64,000 nt of DNA, taken from contig OZ022260.1 of the NCBI GenBank assembly GCA_963978905.1, positions 38,252,259 through 38,316,258 on the forward strand. Reading direction: 5' to 3'. Below, piece by piece: positions 10,545 through 21,430 of this stretch; position 1 is the first letter of the stretch, and each line of letters begins with the position of its first letter. The notes under the pieces are model-generated. The model saw only the letters and a list, made by a program, of their open reading frames with translations, had not been told where the DNA came from and did no database searches. The translations under genes and the position numbers were made by a program. This DNA is from Trichostrongylus colubriformis. Its lineage: Eukaryota > Nematoda > Chromadorea > Rhabditida > Trichostrongylidae.

Positions 10545-10975
10545 TTTTTGCTTTGTATCTCCGTTTTTGCTAAGTGCTACGAGGATTGGGTAAGGGGCAT
10601 ATCATCGAGAGCTGAGTTAGTGGCAACAAACGCAGTCTACTGTGCTCCTCTACAGCCATGGAAAGCAAAGTTTTACTGAAAGGCAGTAAGGTCTATAGAT
10701 TTATCCCTGCGTCGAAGTTTTATATGTTAGGAAGAGGTGTGGGTTTCTGCGTAAAAAGAGCTTTGAGGTGACTGAACCATTTCTGCAATCCCGAATGCCT
10801 GCTGCTCCCGCTGTGGCAGCAGCAGGGCACTCCGGGAGTCGAGGATTCCTCGACGGGGGGGGGTCGCACTCGACCGGACAGGAGGGGGGGGGTCGCATCT
10901 GTAGCTAAGCGATTATTTTATGGGAATTTCCTCTAGCCCATCGTACAGTCGATATCTGTCTCTCATACACGAAAA

Positions 10976-11333
10976 GAGCCACACAAGAACGATTATTCAG
11001 GACGATCACCCATTTCCCTCCGTCAAATAAAATGTCTGTGGTGCAGTGCCGTTGCTCTAGCCGTCTGGGGCTCTCCTAGATTTGCCTAAGCCTTTCATAG
11101 GAGGAGCATGTCCTCTAGCCGTCTGGGACTCTCCCAAATTACATTCTCTTTGATGTCAGAGAAACGGGTGACTGTCCCGAATAATCGCTCTTGTTGACAA
11201 GGCTCCTCCCCTGAAAGGCTTAGGCAAATCTAGGAGAGCCCCAGACGGCTAGAGCAACGGCACTGCAGTACAGACATTTTATTTGACGGCGGGAAATGGG
11301 TGATCGTCCTGAATAATCGTTCTTGTAAGAGCC
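10976..11333. mobile_element. Fold-back element with ~145-bp arms
   Basis: The left arm (AAGAACGATTATTCAGGACG ... GCTCTAGCCGTCTGGGGCTC) returns inverted from about 11195 to 11333. The centre holds a partial third repeat of the CCGTCTGGG motif. There is no coding capacity. Related fragments (CCCCCAGATTTGCC) occur near 15330. This is probably a non-autonomous inverted-repeat transposon. Confidence 0.7.
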
Positions 11334-11757
11334 ACCGCTACCTCGCTGGCTGATTGGCAAATGGGTGTGGGCCATCTTGAAAGGTGGCCGCCATCATTCA
11401 TGGGTTCGTTACGCGTTCAGCACTCACCATTGCGCTGCCATGATGACACACACCCATCGTTAAGGAAGGGCCTATGTACTTGCAGATAGAACCAAGATAC
11501 CCATATTACCGTAAACTATACGTTTATGTTAATGCATTGCTACAATAGAGTTCATTGATGCGTGCAAGAACGACATGTCGGTATCCATTTAGGAAAAGAA
11601 AAATACATTTTTATTTTAGGCTACACCAGTCATACTCTGAACGGCGTTTAATGGAGACAAGCAGTCCAGCTAAGCATGCCTGTTGTTCACGTATTTGAGT
11701 TGTTATAATTTGTTGCAGTGGTGCATGTAAATGATTGTACAAATAAAAATTAAAGCC

Positions 11758-12995
11758 CTATGGAATGTCTCTATCAATATTATGATCATCACGAAGAGCA
11801 CCAGAAGAAAAGACCATTGCTTTCGCTGTTTCATGATCCTCTTTTGATAGTCTTATGACGTGTGCATCTGGTCTGCTATTGAGCTTTTGCAAGATCATAG
11901 AGTGCTGGGCAGATAGCTTCACCAGATCTTGTGCAGCACCTGAAATCCTGCGCTTCAACTATCATTGAAGAGGCATGAACTGGAAAAAAGATACCTGAAA
12001 TAATTGACTCTTCAACATGCTTCATGAAGCTGTCGGAACTTTTAAACGTTGATGGCATGTGAGGCGAAAGTCCTAAACCAGGGAGTGGGTTGAGCCACTG
12101 CTTAGCCAGAGTTTTGGGCGTAACGAAGGAAGGCGGCGAAGTTGACAACAAAGTATTCATTCTCTGAAGAGGAAGCATACTGCTCCTTTCCTCAGAGGGA
12201 ACGAAGACAACGAAATTTTTGATCCTGCTCGAGAGCCACCGCTGGCTTGATGGCGACACTGGAATCTTTTCCGCGTTGTAAGTAGGATGACTGCTTTCAG
12301 AAGTTTTGACAAAGCTGAATTTGCTTACGAAGTAGTTGCGGTCTTCGTTGGTTCTGAGATAAACAAGGAGAAAAATTGTCTGAAAGCCTCGCTCGTTGCT
12401 AGATGGCTGTGACAACTTGCTGAAGAAACGGGTTATACTTTTATCGCACGGTTGCACACCTGGCCTGTTGCAGTTAGGCCAATTCACAAAACGTGAACAC
12501 TTTGCCGTTTTCTGGTTAATGTCGTGAAATGTAAAGTCCATACGTATAGTTCCATCTTTTGAACTTCCCACAACGAAGAACTCCTCCAAGCTGTGTCTGG
12601 AATCCCGTGACCATCTCTGGTTATTGAAGTCCACGAAACTTATCAAAGCAAAGTCATCGGGCTTGCCAGCTTGAAAATTAGACATTGTAACAAAACTACT
12701 AGTTAGTCGACAGAGAATGGTATCTCACCCAAATTGACTTAGTTTCCAGGACAAGTATTCCATAATCGTTGAGGTTCAGATTTCGAGAAGCGTCGTTGTC
12801 GCTGCACCCTTGACTGAGGGAAAGCTCTAGAAATTGTGTGGAGGCAATGGTGGCGAAGCCGAGCGATGATATCTCGTTGAAAACAGGAAAGCATTCCTCA
12901 GCAGAGATCACATGGACAACAAGTCCAAGGAAAATGACTATGGTGCGTAGACGAAAATGACCATTCTTTGTAGCAATTTCCAAGCACTTGTACAA
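11758..12995 (-). CDS. Unrecognised two- or three-exon gene
   Basis: The main exon is 12685-11995 (230 codons from ATG at 12685). It joins a terminal exon, 11939-11758, through a 55-bp intron with GTATCT and TTTCAG ends; the spliced frame continues SIISG-AAQDLVKLS to the stop. An upstream block, 12995-12738, encodes a start, a hydrophobic signal-like segment (IVIFLGLVVHVISA) and 50 further residues ending before GTGAGA. Its phase does not join cleanly to the main exon, so it may be exon 1 with an unusual junction or a separate piece. No domain was recognised; the C-terminal ~60 residues are charged and helical in appearance. From the 12685 ATG the product would be 290 residues. Confidence 0.55.
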
Positions 12996-14278
12996 TTCTT
13001 TGCAAAAGGATCTGCAAATGAAGTGAGTTAATAAGTTGATGGATAAGGCAGTAACTTATGGCATCAACATAAGTTGGTTTCACTAGATGTCTTTATCAAG
13101 TTAACAAAGACCAAAGAGAAAGAAAGCAAGTAAGAATACGGCCACACTGAGCATATGACAGAGCGAGCCCTTTTATATGAGGGAATGGCGGCTATCGACT
13201 ATAAAGTGCAGGGACAATGCAGCGCTGCGCTGTTCATGCACTTTGTCATCGGCGAAAAAAAGGCGGAAAGTGGAGAGGAGAACGATACTGTGTTCACAGG
13301 AAGTGCACTTATGTATTCGCTGTTCACTAGAACATTGAACATTCAAAGAGTATTCACTGATCACTCGCACCGTGAACACCCTTTCAATGTTATCTGCAAC
13401 TCGTAGCAGGAGCCCAGTGCATGGCGGATCCCTTAAGCGAAGCCACAAGTGTATGTCCTATCTGATGGCCACACGAGATCATCTTACTAGGCCAACCACC
13501 CTTCTAGTTACATCTACTGACCTTCTAATCACATCTACGGCGAAAGTAGGAGGCATGGCGCATACCCAGAGCAAGGACGGAGAACGCTAAGGTGTTTGTT
13601 TTACTGCACTGCTACCAGCAAAATTGTTTAGAAAGTATGAGGCTGCTTTTGAGGTGGTTTTGAACGCTCTCTGTGCGACGCTGTCACGCTCTTGATGGCA
13701 AAAAAATTTTCCTCGACATTTCCTCGACTCACGTTTCTCAAGAACTAAGCAACGTACAAAGGAGTTTGAGGGCGCGTTGGAAAGAGCAAAGTCTCTAGTT
13801 TCAGAAAAACAACTGGGGTTGCAAAAAATGCAGCACAAAAAAAGTTATAACTGTTAGAAGCCAAAAAACCCGCATGCAATTTTCATTTTCCTCGACTAAT
13901 CCTCGACTCGCATTCCTCTCTCATTTCTGAACATTTGAAGCAACTAAAGTAGTCATTAAAAAGAGCAAACCTAGCTCTTTCTAAAAAACACCTGAAGTCC
14001 CAAATCATAGAATATGAGGAAAGTTATGGTCGTTCAAACAAGGTCTACTTTCGCGATTTTCAGCCATTTTTGTCGATTAGCGCGCTCCAGGTTCGCACGC
14101 CGCGACGCAACCGCAGCGCTTCGAATGTTACCGCGAATTTCAAGTTTTTGAATTTCTAATAGGTATTTTTCATGTTTTTCTCTGTTATGTTCTATGTTTT
14201 TTATGTTTTTATGTTCATGTTTCGTTGTGCTTTATGTTTAAATCTGTTTAATGTTTGTTTATATGTGTTTTTTTTCAG
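12996..14278. repeat. Intergenic DNA with a diverged ~170-bp duplication at 13700-14040
   Basis: Two diverged units share TTTTCCTCGAC-x-TCCTCGACT, a GCAAC...AAG spacer, AGAGCAAA and an AAAGTTAT end (about 13705-13855 and 13885-14035). The remainder (13000-13700) shows only short open frames on both strands without splice support. No gene is called. Confidence 0.4.
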
Positions 14279-14570
14279 GTGTCGTCAATACTCGGGGCCG
14301 CCGTTCATCGCATCGAAGTATGTTGCATTTCTTTCAGAATTAGTCATGTATTTTGACCATTTATCGTAACTATTCGTATACTTCCTATCATGCTCTATTT
14401 TTGAACGTGATTAATGTTTGTTTATATGTGTTTTTTTCAGGTGTCGTCAATACTCGAGGCCGCCGTTCATCGCATCGAAGTATGTTGCATTTCTTTCAGA
14501 ATTAGCCATGTATTTTGACTATTTATCGTAACTATTCTTCATAGTTCCTATCATACTCTATTTTTGAATG
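14245..14570. repeat. 162-bp tandem duplication containing a microexon
   Basis: The unit TTTATATGTGTTTTTTTCAG plus the 39-nt exon and about 100 bp of downstream intron is repeated at a 162-bp spacing with very few differences. The near identity of intronic as well as exonic sequence implies a recent duplication. Confidence 0.8.
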
Positions 14571-14963
14571 TGTTTAATGTTTGTTTATATTTTTTTGGGC
14601 TTCCTTCATGTGATTCTATTACATGTTTCCTTATCTGAAGCTTTCAGATGCCATCGTTTCACCGGGACGTCGTGATGTATTGCAAGGATTTTTGTTCCGT
14701 AGTCTGCGCTACTACTGAGTCAGCATTGGAGATCGGAGATCGTCATATACGTGTCACTACTACTGAAACGCAGATTGAGCTTCGTTCGAAAAGCTCTCCC
14801 ACAGTGATTCGTAATTGTAAGTTTCTTCTGCTTGTGCTCGTGTCATTTTGCTTATAATATTTTTTTTTCAGTCGTTCTGCATACATGTATTCATGACGTA
14901 TACATGTGTCAGGAGGGACCAGAGCAGAAGCGGAGCACGGATAAACGAGCACGCAATTACTGA
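14279..14963 (+). CDS. Unrecognised spliced gene with a tandemly duplicated 39-nt exon (5' end unknown)
   Basis: Two 39-nt exons, 14279-14317 and 14441-14479, are each bounded by a T-rich CAG acceptor and a GTATGT donor. They encode VSSILGAAVHRIE and VSSILEAAVHRIE, differing by one residue (G/E). They are 162 bp apart within a tandem duplication that includes their introns. Both are multiples of three, so including one or both keeps the frame. The next exons are 14648-14816 (starts MPSFHRDV) and 14872-14963, joined by a 55-bp intron and ending in TGA. The last exon is also open in another frame to 15045, so its frame is the least certain part. No domain was recognised and upstream exons were not found. 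Confidence 0.5.
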
Positions 14964-15628
14964 TGGAGGAGGGATCATTCCAGATACTGTTGGAATAGGG
15001 AGCAATGCACTCCCTAATGAATCTTACCATACCTGTCCGATATGAGGGTGTATTTTGAAGATTTTGATGATGGTTTGATGATGATTTGTAATGTTGAATT
15101 GATTTGTTCATTGATTGAATGAAGATATATTTCTCTTTCCAGATATATGAAAAATTTGAATGAAGATTGAATGAAGATATATTTGTAACATTTATTTACA
15201 AAAGACAATACAAGTACATGAATATAACGGTTGAGTTGCAAGTGTTCCGATTCTAGAGGCCGGCACTGAATCGGGTCACCGCGAATCGGTGATTTGTCGG
15301 AATGGTGGCGTATCCTTTGCCATCTGGGCTCCCCCAGATTTGCCTGAGCCTTATTAGGGGAGGAGTTTTGGCTTTGGTTACCTGTCTTTACCTGATTACA
15401 ATCCGCCGCGGAACCTGACCTGGCCTCTCCAGTCGGAACACTTGCACTCCACCCGAATATAACAGACATGCATGATGAATTGCATCTCGGTGCTCTAGAA
15501 GACAGAAAGGGGGGGGGTCGCATTTGAGGACCCGAAGAGGGGGGGTCGCATTGAAGCGGCCATTTTCCTCGACACCTGGGAGTGCCCTGGGCAGCAGCCC
15601 CCGAAGGGCGCCACCGCCGCCCGGAAAC

Positions 15629-16446
15629 TTAAAGACACCAGGAGGGGGTAATTTTGGCTTACTGTAGAACAGACGTAGTGTGGACGAGTTTGAGTGGCCG
15701 CCATTGCACAAACTCGCCAATTTGACGCCTTGGCATGGTGCCAAAAGAAGATGGTTCTATTATAGATTTGTTTTTTCCTTTTGGTTTTTACTTTGTTCTT
15801 TCTTATATTCTTTCTAGATGTACTTATGGGTCAGATAAAGTCGGGAGGGGGGGGGGTTCTTTCTTATATTCTTTCTAGATGTACTTATGGGTCAGATAAG
15901 GTCGGGAGGGGGGGGGGGGGGGAGACGCGAAATTTCCACCCACGTCAAAGCTTCTTTCCCTTCCTAGGGTTAGGCTAAAGCAGATGAGACCTATGCTTTG
16001 ACAGATGCTTTTTAATGTGGAAGGAGGGGGTATCAATTTTGACCTAAGCCTAGTAAGGGAAAGGAGCTTCGAGTCCACACAAAGTTGCGTCTCCCCCCGA
16101 CTTTATTTGACCCTTCTGAGATTTTCAGGTATAGAAATGCACAATTAAGAAGATCCATAAGTAAACAAGTAAAATATGTCACTAGAAAACAGTCTGAAGA
16201 GGAAATAATTCAAAAATAAGGTTACATCAGGCCGAAGACAAGCTTTAAAATGAACGAAGCGTGGCTCGGCCATGGAAGCTTGCAGTTCGGACGGAAGCGC
16301 GCCGTGGGGGCAAATAGCGCCCTATGGCGCGTTTTTCAACGCCGGTTTCGTTACACATTGTATCTACCAAACCCATATGTTTGTTTTCAGACGCCATTGT
16401 TTTTGTAAACGTTATTCCGCCCTTGCCCCCCTCCCGGTGCCTTTAA
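15629..16446. mobile_element. Composite TTAA-flanked MITE with nested G-tract MITE, copy 1
   Basis: The left end TTAAAGACACCAGGAGGGGG and the right end ending GGTGCCTTTAA form a terminal inverted repeat with TTAA at both borders (15629-15632 and 16443-16446). A G-tract MITE is nested inside at 15828-16113. The same arrangement recurs at 56223-57134. The flanks match an uninterrupted sequence near 9500-9560, so the target before insertion can be read directly. No transposase is present. Confidence 0.8.
15828..16113. mobile_element. G-tract MITE nested in the composite element, copy 2
   Basis: The ends are GGGTCAGATAAAGTCGGGAG and CCGACTTTATTTGACCC. About 66 bp at the left edge (TTCTTTCTTATATTCTTTCT through the G tract) is tandemly duplicated at 15800-15925, giving two left ends. 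The interior matches the other family members, and inverted TTTGACA phrases are visible. Confidence 0.75.
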
Positions 16447-17065
16447 CCGAATTTGAGTCGCAAGGGAATCGTTTTCGTCACCCTGGATGCTGCACTCTAC
16501 CTTAGGCAATATCCAGCAGTCACACCCTCACTCATAATAAAGACGTGCATATTACTACTAAGCATTCAGCAATGTCCACCCTCTCCCGGCGTAAAAGGTC
16601 AGGACACCCGGTTGGAGCCACATTGCCGCAGCTCGCAGTTGCAAGTAGCGATGCACATGAAGCGTGCGGTGACGCGATTCGCGTGAAGCGGCTACTCAGT
16701 CCAAGTGTTGCGGCCTGCCTCCAGTAGCACCTTCTTCTCTTGTTTTTTTATCAAAAAGAATTACTATTACATAGCATTTCAGGAATATGCAGAGGACCAT
16801 CTGGAATTTGCTACAGCATAAAGCGTTCCGTTCCCATGGAGGATTCTAGCGCTTCGATAGAGTATGGAACATCCCATGGCACAGAAGAATAACCAAGAGA
16901 AGATCGAGTTTTGGTCCAAGTTTATAAATATTCTGAAATCACAACTGTTCATGCATGACTTGAGCTTCATTTTGAACAAGCTTCAATTTTCAGCAGTGTA
17001 GGTGTCTTTCTGATGATGCCCGTAAAAGCGATTGTTTGGTGGAAGACGGTAACGAATGTGCTCTT
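16447..17065. repeat. Right arm of the ~8-kb inverted duplication
   Basis: This is the reverse complement of 8890-9503 with moderate divergence. Homology resumes on the far side of the composite TTAA element (15580-15628), so the arm was interrupted after duplication. No gene is supported. Confidence 0.7.
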
Positions 17066-17191
17066 AAGGCACGAAATCATGATTCTAGTGCGTGGGTAAA
17101 GAATCAGACCCCCAATGAACAGGACTAGGATGGAATGATTATTCAGGGAGTGAGTGCACGTGTCTAATACACAGATGTGTAGAGATTGGAA

Positions 17192-17363
17192 CATGTACAG
17201 TCCATTTCGGAGCGCCTGATAGGGCGTGGCCTATAGACCTGGGTGAGTGGCGAGAGTGAGAGTACGTGGGAGAGTGAGAGTGTGTGGCGGGTTGAGGGAG
17301 TTTGATACACGTTCACCCATGTCCGTAATCCACTATCAAGCGCTCCGAAATGGACTGTACATG
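17192..17363. mobile_element. Small inverted-repeat element (TGTACAGTCCATTTCGGAGC ends)
   Basis: The terminal inverted repeats read TGTACAGTCCATTTCGGAGC and its reverse complement, about 170 bp apart. The interior is GAGAGTGAGAGTRYGTG-rich. A diverged relative with the same interior and end motif GGACTGTACA is at 27640-27830. It is non-coding. Confidence 0.65.
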
Positions 17364-19450
17364 TACATGTACGTGCTACCCAAACCATGGTCAACGGACT
17401 GCGCATGGCGCATGTAGTGGTGAAAGGGCCAAGCCATGTAAGGTTTAAGAAACTCCTCCAATCCGGACTTCCCCTACCAGCGGTAGACATCCGAAGATTC
17501 CCAGCGATGCGACCCCGGGAGAAAACTTGTGCAAGGCGAGAATAGCGAGGAATGGAAGCAAAGTGAGGTCTAATGTCGAGAAATTTTTTTGGGGAGTATG
17601 ACCCCTACCCTTCCGAAACCATGTGTTCCTATACTCAAAGAGTCCCCCCTCCCTAAAGAAGGTCATCAACCTATGATCATAGCGTTGTTACCTGAAACTA
17701 GAAATAGACTTGGAGTGGTTATTGATGACATTTTTTCAAACCAGTTGGCGGGCGCACACTACTGCGCGATTCATGGCGATGATATGCAAAATGGGTTTGA
17801 TGGCACGACCACAGTTCTGTATGGAAATGAGTGGAAATTTTCTTTCCTCTACTCTCAGCTGAGCTATTGAATTGGTAAAAAAAGCAGAAAAAAAGCAAAA
17901 AGCGAAAAAGAAGACGTGATAAAAAAGCGTTTCGGTACCGATGTACTTCAGTCGCTTTGCATCAAACCCATCTTGTACGTCATCGACATGAATAGCGCGC
18001 AGCAGTGTGCGCCAGCCAGCAGGTAAAGTACATATTCAAAATAAGTATGTAGGCAACATTGCATGATGTACTAGTTTGTAGTGATGCCAATATCTGTTTC
18101 AGATCGGAACGGTTCTATCATATTCCTTAGAAACCAGGTTTCTTTCCCAGGGAACATATATCATTCCTATCGGAAGATAACGCCTCGTTGCTGCACTAAA
18201 ACTGGAACCTACGCGAGGTTTTTGGAAGTTTACACGGAAAATTGCCTTTCTTCCAAGCTAACAGCTTCACAAGATGTTCTGCAATCCGGAACTTTTCTAT
18301 CTGTGATGTTTCTTTCACAGTATTGTGACGAGAAACGTCTCGATCCACAGGAATTATCGGTAGATAGAAGTTCGAGTTATGAGTATACAAAACGATGCTG
18401 GAACAGAGATGATTCAATAGCTACTGTCTGCGAAAACAACCAGGTGTGCGCTTTTACGCCAGTTTTTCGCACCGCGGCAACTGGCGCCCGACGCGATGCG
18501 CGTGAGCTATGAACGGCGCTGCAGTTGGGTCCTGAAGCGATTGAATGGTGATACTAGTGGGGTCGTATGTAATCGCTATGTAATCGCATTAGGACACAAC
18601 TACAGCGATGCCACTAGAGCGGTGCGAAATTTTGACGTAAGGGTACTGTCATAACAACCCGGCTTGAGCCAGCCGGAAACGCTACAGAAGGCATTTCATA
18701 CAGATCTCATTGAGAAGGGGTAAAGCACGCGCAGAGAAACTGTACCCTCACTCTTTACCCAGTCCCTTGTTCTACGTAAGTGAAGCCTTCACTTTTTCCA
18801 TGCGACCTCCATTGGATGAAACAATTCAGTTCCAACCAGTCGGCACCTTCCCACGGTCGACAGCAGTACCCATACGTCCCCTGTCTGTCGAGTTGCGAGA
18901 TTGTACATCATCGACATGTAGGTTGCATCATTACGACCCTTTATCACCCACTATGTCTTCCCGTTCAGAATACATCAATAAATGGCGAGAGGGTTACCAA
19001 CTCTTAAGGAACCATCCACGTTTCAAAATGCCAAAACGCTACCTTCTATAAGTTTAGCCCAACTCGGGCAGCCATACCCGAAAGGCATTACTTCACGAGT
19101 ATACTTTCATACGATTCCGCCCCAGCGTAAGAATAAGACAGGATATGTGGTTGAGACAAAAAACGACAAGCGCTGCCCATTTCACGCTAAATCCCAGCCA
19201 TCAACGAACTAGTACTTTCGCGTACTGCATTTCATTTTTCTCGAATTCCACTGCATCTGTCGTTTTTACGCGTAAGTTTCCTTTTGAAAGTCTGAAAATA
19301 AAGAGGAGCATTTTGGTGGGCAATCCGTCTTGTTTATTGCAGTTCCACTGCACACCAGTCAATATTTCTCTACAAAAAACTTGAACAAAGTCTCCTTTCA
19401 GTCATAATTCATCTCAGCCTACCCGATACTAGCAATAAGAAGTGCTCCAA
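17364..19450. other. Repeat-containing DNA without a supported gene
   Basis: It contains the CAGTTGGCGGGCGC inverted-repeat element at 17741-18022 and, at about 18460-18540, a CGCGGCAACTGGCG...GCAGTTGGGTCCTGAAGCG repeat with relatives at 22270-22430 and 30360-30420. An open frame at 18081-18512 (143 codons) follows a T-rich CAG but has no recognisable product and crosses the repeat at its end, so I do not call it. Frames at 18710-19210 overlap one another and look random. Confidence 0.4.
17741..18022. mobile_element. Inverted-repeat element with CCAGTTGGCGGGCGCACACT ends
   Basis: The left end CCAGTTGGCGGGCGCACACT with TGCGCGATTCATGGCGATG and ATGCAAAATGGGTTTGATG is mirrored at the right end. 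Partial copies lie at 25370-25440, 25560-25630, 27465-27530 and 27840-27915, some inverted. It is non-coding. The family is clearly abundant in this genome, given five partial copies in 10 kb. Confidence 0.65.
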
Positions 19451-21430
19451 CTAAAAGACGCTGCAATTTTGAAAGCTCAGTTGCTTTAGAATCAAATACG
19501 ATGAGAAGGCAAAAGGCGATGCTATTCCAAAGGCACCGGAAATGTGATTAAAACTGGGCACGAACTCCTTGTGAACAATCGCGTCGCGGCGAATGCCGCA
19601 ACCTGAATTTTCTGTCCTAATGGCATACACCCACAGCAAGCTAACTTCAGCACCATGCAAGCACCTACCATAACATTGGAAGGCGTAAACTTCGGCGTTA
19701 GTGAAGGTGCACTCACACGGTCACACTGGACTTGATGCCGAATCAACTAGTCTATGTCCACTGAGGTGGGAGTCGTCATGTGAGAGGGACAGCTGTTATA
19801 AGGATCAAGTATCTATCAGGAAACGCAATAAAACGTATAATTTTTCTCTCGGGTGCATCTTTTTTACTATCATAATCAAAGCCTTTGTGTATTAAGCGGC
19901 TCAATTAGAAGCACACTAACAGAGACGCTTATCTCTCTGACAATGAAAAGTGTCAATGTCATGCGGTTTCTGACTGCTTTTCTAGTGAGCTTTACCCTCA
20001 ATTTGATTCTGAATCCTAATGTAAGGTACTATACTCTGTGAGTTCTAAGATCAAATGACACTGTGAACGGTGAGACCAGGCGTAGAAGTCATAACCAGTA
20101 CGGTTCTATCCTGATGTCCAGATCATTACCCAAATGGAATTCAGGTAATGATCTGGACATCAGGGAGAACCGTTGTGGTTATGGAAATGGAATTCCAATC
20201 CATCTCTTTTGCAATGATTCGGGAGAATGAAACAGCCTATGTAACCATCATACTAACTTCTACTAATTCGTCGACGCATACATTCAAAACGATACATGTA
20301 GCTAATTTTGGAGTAGGGATAGGAATTCACAGTGGCCGGCGTTCGCTACATTTTTTTCATCAAGGTCTCAAGAAAAAAAGCTCCCTATTCGCTAAGGTTT
20401 AGGTGAAATACGCTTTAGTGTGCTTATAAATGATTCTAAGATAGTGTGGGGTAAGACTGCGCGAAAATGACTGCCTTCCCAACTACATCAGTACGCAATG
20501 CAATCCCAAGTATTGCCACGTCCATACTTTGACACCGGTGCCGCTGACGGCACCGGCAAAACCGTGTGCTTGCTGCCGACCATGGCGACGTGCACATGAT
20601 TTGCCACCGTCACCGCCGCTGCCAACATCAAATTGCCGCCATCACTACAGGTGCCAGCGCCGGTGCGCAAAGTATGAATGGAGCTTCACTCCTCAACTTG
20701 AAGTCACATTACTCCTCATCCTCTTTTCACTGTTATAAATGTCATTCTTAAGCGATTCTCGTCGAGCGCCAAATGGCCAAACATTTCCGAAGTGCACCCT
20801 TTATCAAACCAGATACATTTTTCGAACTATGAAGCGTATTTGGTTCCAACAGTCAATTATCACAAGAAAAGTTTGCAGAAAATGGAACACAAATAAGGAA
20901 CCCGCAGCCGTGTGAAAAAGGAGATATCAATTCAGCTTCAATGAGAATCCTCTGAATTGAACTGGTTACACACTTGGCGGCGACGTGATGGCTCATTTAC
21001 TCATTTGTTCCTTCCTCTGTTCATAGCGGTCACCACATCACAAGGATGTCATGACTAGCGATTTCCAATGGGCGGGCTCCTACCAGCTTTTTCGGCGTCA
21101 AGTCCAGTGCTAGTTCGTAGCGCTTCACTACTAACACCGAATCTTACGCCCTTTAGGGTTACGATGGATTTTGCTTGGTACTTTGAGCCCGTATTTTACG
21201 GCGTGTGTGCTCTCGTGCAACAGAATGATAAAAGGAAAGGGAAGAGTGCTCTGAAGACTCTCCGAAAATCGCTTTGTAAACGACTCCCCTCCCCCCACCT
21301 CCGCACAAGAACGCATTAATTCCACTATACGTAGGACACCTATATACTTGTAGTCGAATTTGCAATTTTGGAATTGTGTGTATGGATTGCTGACCTGTTA
21401 GAGAATGCCATCGAGGGCACTTCACAACAC
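19451..21430. repeat. Inverted repeat pair (about 19500-19790 and 21070-21330) with hairpin between
   Basis: GGCATCAAGTCCAGTGTG, CACTAACGCCGAAGTTTACG and neighbouring blocks on the minus strand of 19600-19760 match 21080-21180 on the plus strand with divergence. Between them lies a hairpin at 20101-20172 and otherwise unremarkable sequence. The protein-like similarity between frames in the two arms is a consequence of the repeat. No gene is called. Confidence 0.5.
20101..20172. repeat. 72-bp hairpin
   Basis: The arms 20101-20130 and 20144-20172 are reverse complements over about 29 nt with two mismatches (core GATGTCCAGATCATTACC) around a short GAATTC-containing loop. It could be the centre of a fold-back element or a small-RNA hairpin. 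Confidence 0.6.

Larger units (their letters stand above)
9528..10858. repeat. 1.3-kb inverted repeat carrying two mirrored peptide genes
   Basis: Sequence from about 9528 to 9995 returns as reverse complement from about 10370 to 10858, around a ~370-bp unique centre. Each arm holds a TATA box, a short signal-peptide ORF and the same downstream flank (the GATATGCCCCTCACCC and CAGCCATGG blocks). The arms have diverged by scattered substitutions and small indels, so the duplication is not recent. Confidence 0.8.

Noticed and set aside
18081..18512. 143-codon plus frame after a T-rich CAG
   Set aside because: No family resemblance, and its 3' part runs into a dispersed repeat (CGCGGCAACTGGCG) seen elsewhere.
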